Positions 59,360 through 64,000 of a DNA stretch of 64,000 bases are shown here, one piece after another. Within the stretch, counting starts at the first letter, position 1. The number at the start of each line of letters is the position of its first letter. The position numbers were made by a program, and so were the translations under genes. Source of the stretch: Alteribacillus bidgolensis (lineage in GTDB: Bacteria; Bacillota; Bacilli; Bacillales; Marinococcaceae); NCBI RefSeq assembly GCF_002886255.1, contig NZ_KZ614149.1, positions 2,170,001-2,234,000 on the forward strand, given 5' to 3'. The notes under the pieces are model-generated. The model did not search any database and was not told the DNA's origin. It worked only from the letters and a program-made list of their open reading frames with translations.

Positions 59360-59453
59360 TTAGAAAAACTCAGCTTGCCACCGAGTCCTATGGTGGAAGG
59401 CGTAGTTTCATTATACTTTGATCCTTTAACAAAGTTAAAATCCCTCATTAAAG
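59360..59453 (+). repeat. Dispersed palindromic repeat, complete copy
   Basis: From TTAGAAAAACTCAGCTTGCC to CCCTCATTAAAG. Inner arms CCACC and GGTGG replace the usual CCGCC/GGCGG, a compensatory change. Confidence 0.9.
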
Positions 59454-59454
59454 T

Positions 59455-59515
59455 AAAAAAAAAGAAAGCTGTTTCCAAAGCGGAGCTTCCAGCTCCATGC
59501 TAAAGAAACGGCTCC
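59455..59515 (-). terminator. Terminator of yuzB
   Basis: GCCGTTTC and GAAACAGC form an outer stem around an inner GGAGCTGGAAGCTCC hairpin, followed on the minus strand by TTTCTTTTTTTT. Confidence 0.75.
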
Positions 59516-59521
59516 TTATTT

Positions 59522-59758
59522 CTAAAACATTGGATTTTCATCCAAATATTTATAAATATTGGAAAGCAGCTCTTCTGAAGATTCCCCTTCTACGACTTCT
59601 CCGTTCACTAGGGCGTACATGCTGACAGCACACTGTCCGCAGTTACCGAGACAGCCGTATTCAATAATATCAAGGTTGGGGTCTTTTTCTAATTCTTCTT
59701 TTACTTTTTGAGTGCCGCTCGCCAGATTACTTAAGCAAAATTCTATAATCGGCCTCAT
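59522..59758 (-). CDS. yuzB: YuzB-like DUF1450 protein
   Basis: The 78-residue protein (MRPIIEFCLSNLASGTQKVK … EYGCLGNCGQCAVSMYALVN) has a thioredoxin-like ferredoxin layout with Cys near residue 8 and C-x3-C-x2-C near 34–41. It is the B. subtilis YuzB type and possibly binds a 2Fe-2S cluster. ATG 59758 follows AAAGAGGTGAG. Function not known. Confidence 0.85.
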   Translation of the reverse strand: MRPIIEFCLSNLASGTQKVKEELEKDPNLDIIEYGCLGNCGQCAVSMYALVNGEVVEGESSEELLSNIYKYLDENPMF

Positions 59759-60018
59759 TATTCTCACCTCTTTAAGGGTCTGCAATTATCCTATCGCTGC
59801 AGATACAATAAGTCAACACGTTTTACTCAAGAGGATTTTGACTGCTATTTGCTAGAAAGAATAAACCGTTATTCATGGCAGCAATTCATAATAATTAGAT
59901 TTTTCTTCAGATTGTTGTAAATTTGCCATAAAATCGTTATAATCTTAAGTGACCGAGGTCATTTTTTACATATTCTTAGCACATTAAATTTTCTCTGTTC
60001 TATTGGAGAGATTAAAAG

Positions 60019-61659
60019 ATGAAAAGATCTGAAAAAAAACAGCAAACCAGGGGAAAAATATTAAATGCTGCCGTTTCCCTTTTTCGAGAAAAAGGGTTTG
60101 AATCAACCACAGTTCAGGAAATTACAGAAACAGCAGAGGTAGCTAAAGGAACCTTTTTTAATTATTTCCCTACAAAAGAGTCCATTATGGAAACATTAGC
60201 GGAAGATCGGCTTCATGAAGTAGATGAATATTTAAGAACATATGGACTCCAAACGATAACATTTATTTCAAAACTTCGAGCGCACTTTAGTTTTTTTCTG
60301 GGTGAATATCATTTTAATCCGGAATTAACCCGGCGCATCTGGCAGCATATGGTTGAAAATGACTTCCTTCTTCTTGAAAAGTGGAGAGAACTGCTGGAAA
60401 TCGGCATACGACGTGAAGAAGTAAAAGCCGATACAGATGCCTCATTATGGGCTAACGTCATTAACAGCCACTTTTATTACACATTAGCTGCTTGCAAGGA
60501 AGATACCCGTGAAGCGTTTTTAGATGAGCTTATGTTATTATTGCATACCAGCTTAAAAGGAATTCTTACTAAAAGGGGTAATCGTGCTATGAAAAGATTA
60601 GTAATTTTAGGAGGAGGTTATGGAGGCATGCGGATTTTGCAACGGCTGCTTCCTAACGATCTTCCAGATGATATAGAATTAGTGCTTGTTGACAAACTTC
60701 CATATCATTGTTTTAAAACGGAGTATTATGCATTAGCTGCAGGAACGGAATCTGATCATGATGTAAGAGTGCCTTTTCCTAAGCATGACCGCCTTTCCCT
60801 GCATTTTGGCACCGTGGATTCTATAGACAAAGATAACAAACTTATTCATATGAGAGGAGAAGAACCTCTTTCTTATGACATATTAATCATTGGACTTGGG
60901 GCTGAAGATAAATATCATGGTGTACCCGGTGCAGGGGAAAACACGTACAGTATTCAAAGCATGGAAAAAACGAGAAGAACATATGAAACGCTTAATAACC
61001 TGCCGGCTCAATCTGTTGTTTCCATTGTCGGCGCTGGGTTAAGTGGTGTTGAAGTGGCAAGTGAACTTAGAGAAAGCCGTTCCGACCTGCATATAAAACT
61101 TTTTGACCGCGGCGAAACAATTCTGCCTATGTTTCCAAAACGTCTTAGCAATTATGTACAAAATTGGTTTGTTAAGCATGAAGTAGAAGTAATCAGCAAT
61201 TCAAACATTACAAAAGTCGAAAAAAATGGATTGTATAACCATGACGATTTTATAGATTCTGATGCGATTATTTGGACGGCAGGTGTACAGCCAAACAAAG
61301 TAGTACGCGATCTTGACGTAGAAAAAGATGAAAAAGGACGGGTAGTGTTGACCCCCCATCACCATCTGCCAGATGAGGAGAACACCTTTGTTGTCGGAGA
61401 TTGTGCCAGCCTCCCTCACGCACCAAGCGCACAGCTTGCCGAAGGGCAGGCGGAGCAAATTGCGATGGTTCTAAAAAAACGCTGGAATAATGAAGCTGTG
61501 CCGGAAAAACTTCCAAAAATCAAATTAAAAGGGGTTCTTGGCTCCTTAGGAAAAAAACATGGTTTTGGCGTGATGGGAGATACAGCTGTAACAGGAAGAG
61601 TAGCACGGCTGCTTAAAAGCGGCGTGTTATGGATGTATAAACATCACTCTGGTGTTTAA
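60019..61659 (+). CDS. yutJ: TetR-type regulator fused in frame to type-2 NADH dehydrogenase YutJ
   Basis: Residues 1–190 are a TetR-family regulator: helix-turn-helix RGKILNAAVSLFREKGFEST and EVAKGTFFNYFPTKESI, then a ligand-binding helical domain. Residues 191–546 are a complete NDH-2-like enzyme: MKRLVILGGGYGGMRILQRL (FAD), SIVGAGLSGVEVASELRE (NAD) and TFVVGDCASLPHA. The 356-residue second part equals free-standing YutJ in length. It has its own ATG at 60589 with AAAAGGGG ten bases before, so the enzyme may also be made alone. An AGGGGTAA at the join suggests the fusion arose by a one- or two-base change. Confidence 0.85.
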   Translation: MKRSEKKQQTRGKILNAAVSLFREKGFESTTVQEITETAEVAKGTFFNYFPTKESIMETLAEDRLHEVDEYLRTYGLQTITFISKLRAHFSFFLGEYHFNPELTRRIWQHMVENDFLLLEKWRELLEIGIRREEVKADTDASLWANVINSHFYYTLAACKEDTREAFLDELMLLLHTSLKGILTKRGNRAMKRLVILGGGYGGMRILQRLLPNDLPDDIELVLVDKLPYHCFKTEYYALAAGTESDHDVRVPFPKHDRLSLHFGTVDSIDKDNKLIHMRGEEPLSYDILIIGLGAEDKYHGVPGAGENTYSIQSMEKTRRTYETLNNLPAQSVVSIVGAGLSGVEVASELRESRSDLHIKLFDRGETILPMFPKRLSNYVQNWFVKHEVEVISNSNITKVEKNGLYNHDDFIDSDAIIWTAGVQPNKVVRDLDVEKDEKGRVVLTPHHHLPDEENTFVVGDCASLPHAPSAQLAEGQAEQIAMVLKKRWNNEAVPEKLPKIKLKGVLGSLGKKHGFGVMGDTAVTGRVARLLKSGVLWMYKHHSGV

Positions 61660-61694
61660 AGAAAGCGTGACTATCTGTTAGTCCCTAACGTGAA

Positions 61695-61735
61695 AAAAGG
61701 CTGCTATCGGTAAATTATTGCTGATGCAGCCCTTC
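61695..61735 (+). terminator. Possible terminator after the TetR–YutJ gene
   Basis: GGCTGC and GCAGCC flank an AT-rich loop of about 22 bases, with TTTTTT after a short gap. Weak. Confidence 0.45.
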
Positions 61736-62038
61736 TATTTTTTGATACAGTTTTTTTAAACGAGGATTCCCTTCCGCAGCAATTTCTCCTTCAATCGTCA
61801 CGAGAGGATACATTAAATCACCAGTAGAAATCTCTTTTGCGATTTGTAGATCTTTGCCTTCTAAATGGGATTTTTCTATATCCACATACATAAAATGAAA
61901 CGTTTTACTTGGATATTTCCGAGCAAGTGCTGCTTCTAGCCATTCCTTTGTCTCAAGGCTCGAAGGGGCATTAACACAACTAGGACATTTCTTTTCGGCT
62001 CCATATATTTTCACTTTAATTGGTTTTTTTTCTCGCAT
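61715..62038 (-). CDS. yuzD: YuzD-like thiol-disulfide protein
   Basis: The 107-residue protein has a thioredoxin-like start KVKIYGAEKKCPSCVNAPSS with a CPSC redox pair near residue 18, and the family ending GEIAAEGNPRLKKLYQKIEG. It matches B. subtilis YuzD in place and length. Partner unknown. GGGGGAGAG precedes the ATG. Convergent with the yutJ fusion and divergent from yutI. Confidence 0.85.
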   Translation of the reverse strand: MREKKPIKVKIYGAEKKCPSCVNAPSSLETKEWLEAALARKYPSKTFHFMYVDIEKSHLEGKDLQIAKEISTGDLMYPLVTIEGEIAAEGNPRLKKLYQKIEGLHQQ

Positions 62039-62234
62039 AACCGCTCTCCCCCTTTTTTTCTATCTTACTATTTGATATTCTATAAAAGCAATGACGTTTT
62101 CAAATAATACGACCTCTTTGGTTGTCATTAATAAGCGTTTCATAGTAGAATATGGATTAAGCCCTAATGATTATGGAACATATCCGAAAAGGATAATATA
62201 ATAAGGGGAAAGAAAGAAAGGAGAGATGAAAAGC

Positions 62235-62477
62235 ATGCCAAACACAACAGAAGACATGCACGCTCAAGTTCAGGAAGTTCTCGAAAAGCTGCGTCCGTTT
62301 TTGCTGCGTGACGGCGGAGACGTTGAATTAGTTGATGTTGAAGACGGTATTGTTAAAGTTCGTCTTATGGGAGCATGCGGCTCTTGCCCATCTTCCACAA
62401 TTACATTGAAAGCAGGAATCGAGCGCGCTCTGCTTGAAGAAGTTCCTGGTGTAGTGGAGTTAGAACAAGTATTTTAA
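62235..62477 (+). CDS. yutI: NifU-like Fe-S scaffold (YutI)
   Basis: The 80-residue protein is a single NifU C-terminal (Nfu) domain: LEKLRPFLLRDGGDVELVDV, then VKVRLMGACGSCPSSTITLK with the CGSC cluster-binding pair, and the end EVPGVVELEQVF. It assembles or delivers 4Fe-4S clusters. ATG 62235 lies 11 bases and ATG 62226 two bases after AAAGGAG; the former is preferred. A strong terminator follows. Confidence 0.92.
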   Translation: MPNTTEDMHAQVQEVLEKLRPFLLRDGGDVELVDVEDGIVKVRLMGACGSCPSSTITLKAGIERALLEEVPGVVELEQVF

Positions 62478-62498
62478 TGACCATTTACCGTCATTTAA

Positions 62499-62530
62499 AA
62501 AGGGTGCCCCCAGTGTGGGACACCCTTTTT
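62499..62530 (+). terminator. Terminator of yutI
   Basis: AAAGGGTGCCCC pairs with GGGACACCCTTT with one mismatch, then TTT. Confidence 0.9.
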
Positions 62531-62592
62531 GTTATGACAAAAGTTTATGATGAATAGTGGATACACGAATTTGATTTGCAGCTAGCCCATGA

Positions 62593-63498
62593 CTAGCTGG
62601 TTTTTGCGGTAAGTTTTTTATATCGTACGTTGGATCCAAATGGAGCAGGTTTAGCGGTTTGCACTTGAAACTGTGGATAATCCTTTTGAAGTTTTTCGCA
62701 TACCTCTTCCCCTTTTCCCCTTGGTACAATGCACATAACGGTAGGACCTGCGCCGCTTAAAGCAGCTCCATATGCTCCGTAATCCTGTATGTTCTCCATG
62801 ATCTCTGCCAATCCTGGTACAAGTTTTTCCCTGTATGGGTGATGGAAAACATCACGCACCATCATTTTCCCTACCAATTCCCAGTTTTCTTTTAAAAGAG
62901 CAGCTATCAGGACATTGCTTACAGAACTGCCTTGAACAGCCTTATGATACGGCAAGGACTCCGGCAATATTCCTCTTGCTTTCTTTGTCATTAATTCAGA
63001 AGAAGGAACCGCCATCACTAAATCAATATCCGGTACGCCGCAATGAACCATGTCTGTTTCTTCTTCATTGTGTGAGCCGACAATTAAACCGCCGTATAAA
63101 CAAGGTCCTACATTGTCAGGATGGCCCTCCCACGTGCTGGCAAATCTCATTTTTTCTTCTTTTAGAAGGGAAGCATTGGTTAACTGGTCGGTAAGCTCAA
63201 TTGCAGCAATTATGGCTGCTGCACTGCTCCCTAGTCCTCTAGCAAGCGGTATATCACTAGTCATTTTGACTTTACAAGCAGGAAGTTCTTTGCCGAGCTG
63301 TCTGGCTAATTCCTCTGCAACTTGATATACCAAATTATCTTTTCCTTCAGGGATATCAGCCAGCTCAGGAGAGTCAGAATAAAATCTCCACTCAAAAGCG
63401 CGTTCTGCTTCTAATGTTAAATAGCGATTAACCGCAAGACCAATAGAATCAAATCCTGGGCCTAAATTAGCGGAGCTTGCTGGAACCGTAATAACCAT
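62593..63498 (-). CDS. thrB: Homoserine kinase
   Basis: The 301-residue GHMP kinase phosphorylates homoserine for threonine synthesis. It has VPASSANLGPGFDSIG at the N-terminus, the ATP loop PLARGLGSSAAAI near residue 88 and the GAALSGAGPTVMC glycine-rich motif near 258. ATG 63498 follows GTGGGAG by eight bases; a GTG at 63513 overlaps the thrC stop. It lies four bases after thrC, forming the thrC–thrB part of the threonine operon. Confidence 0.95.
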   Translation of the reverse strand: MVITVPASSANLGPGFDSIGLAVNRYLTLEAERAFEWRFYSDSPELADIPEGKDNLVYQVAEELARQLGKELPACKVKMTSDIPLARGLGSSAAAIIAAIELTDQLTNASLLKEEKMRFASTWEGHPDNVGPCLYGGLIVGSHNEEETDMVHCGVPDIDLVMAVPSSELMTKKARGILPESLPYHKAVQGSSVSNVLIAALLKENWELVGKMMVRDVFHHPYREKLVPGLAEIMENIQDYGAYGAALSGAGPTVMCIVPRGKGEEVCEKLQKDYPQFQVQTAKPAPFGSNVRYKKLTAKTS

Positions 63499-63502
63499 TT
63501 TT

Positions 63503-64000
63503 TCATCTCCCACTTGTCACCCCTCCTTTGAGCTGTTCAAGAAAGGCTTCTTCTTCGTTTGGTATGACTGTTGGTTTTACGGTTACCGTATCAATAGCTG
63601 TGCTTGGGTCCTTTAATCCGTTACCGGTTAATACACATACAACCTTGGAACCTTTTGGAACTGCTCCGCTTTCTATTTGTTTTTTCAATCCTGCAATAGA
63701 AGCGCAAGAAGCTGGTTCGGCAAAAACACCTTCTTTTTGAGCTAGAAACTGATAGGCTTCTAAAATTTCTTCGTCTGTGACCATGCCGATTTGCCCGTTT
63801 GACTCATCAGCTGCTTCTACTGCTTTTGACCAGCTGGCTGGATTTCCTATTCGAATAGCTGTAGCCACAGTTTCTGGCTCTTCTATTACTTTATCTTTCA
63901 CAATAGCAGCGGCACCTTCTGCTTCAAATCCATGCATTTGCGGAAGCCCGGTGCTTTTTTTATCGTTGTACTCTTTAAACCCTTTCCAATAAGCTGTTAT
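63503..64000 (-). CDS. thrC: Threonine synthase, C-terminal 165 residues
   Basis: The gene runs off the window end. Visible blocks are YWKGFKEYNDKKSTGLPQMH, GFEAEGAAAIVKDK, ATAIRIGNPASWSKAV, EGVFAEPASCASIAGLKK and VCVLTGNGLKDP, all typical of the short Bacillus ThrC. It is PLP-dependent and converts O-phosphohomoserine to threonine. The PLP lysine lies outside the window. The frame is open to base 64000. Confidence 0.93.
   Translation of the reverse strand: MTAYWKGFKEYNDKKSTGLPQMHGFEAEGAAAIVKDKVIEEPETVATAIRIGNPASWSKAVEAADESNGQIGMVTDEEILEAYQFLAQKEGVFAEPASCASIAGLKKQIESGAVPKGSKVVCVLTGNGLKDPSTAIDTVTVKPTVIPNEEEAFLEQLKGGVTSGR

Overview
The window is a chromosomal segment of a low-GC Gram-positive bacterium of the family Bacillaceae. 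The evidence is gene content and order. The blocks leuS–ytqAB, ytpBA–ytoA, metK–pckA–ytmA–ytlACD–ytkD, yugN–pgi–yuzA–yugI, yugH–yugG, luxS, and yuiD/yuiC/yuiB–yumB–yumC–yutM–dapF–yuzB–yutJ–yuzD–yutI–thrB–thrC largely follow the Bacillus subtilis ytq/ytl, yug and yui–yut neighbourhoods. Regulation is also typical of Firmicutes: T-box, SAM-I and cobalamin riboswitches, CcpN-like and BirA-like sites, sda and Spo0E-like genes. Several transporter families here (sodium:neurotransmitter symporter type, TRAP) are usually Na+-driven, which would suit a halo-alkaliphile, but that is only inference.

Layout. 0–5.6 kb: T-box leader and start of leuS, a tRNA-modification pair (ytqA/ytqB), two carbonic-anhydrase-type genes and the ytpA/ytpB lipid pair. 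5.5–7.3 kb: a three-unit tandem repeat, then a divergent pair made of a PlcR/NprR-like regulator and an unannotated 39-residue secreted peptide ending in FDLPHKH, which looks like a PapR-type quorum-sensing precursor. 7.3–17.4 kb: metK under a SAM-I riboswitch, pckA under a CcpN-like site, the ytlACD transporter, ytkD and patB. 17.4–20 kb: a gene-poor stretch with sda and remnants of a histidine kinase and a DUF4083-type gene. 20–26 kb: a nickel/cobalt/peptide-type ABC transporter behind a cobalamin riboswitch, so probably a cobalt importer. 26.4–32 kb: accessory membrane, regulatory and metabolic genes. 32–36 kb: a decayed island beside tRNA-Ala(GGC), holding a frameshifted NlpC/P60 gene, a broken secreted-protein gene with a small membrane-protein partner, a duplicated small gene, and a shattered DUF4297 (Cap4-like) nuclease gene. 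36–64 kb: conserved core genes.

A family of about 90-base palindromic repeats is scattered through 27–60 kb, with 14 full or partial copies. Its stem shows compensatory base changes. One copy splits a DUF817-type gene, one supplies the C-terminal tail of YuiC, and one lies between the predicted promoter and start codon of bioY. A second, GC-rich element family occurs twice, each copy bounded by its own terminal inverted repeats. The other unusual locus is an in-frame fusion of a TetR-type regulator to the YutJ type-2 NADH dehydrogenase.

All calls come from reading the sequence. No database search was run, so family assignments rest on recalled motifs, gene length and gene order.
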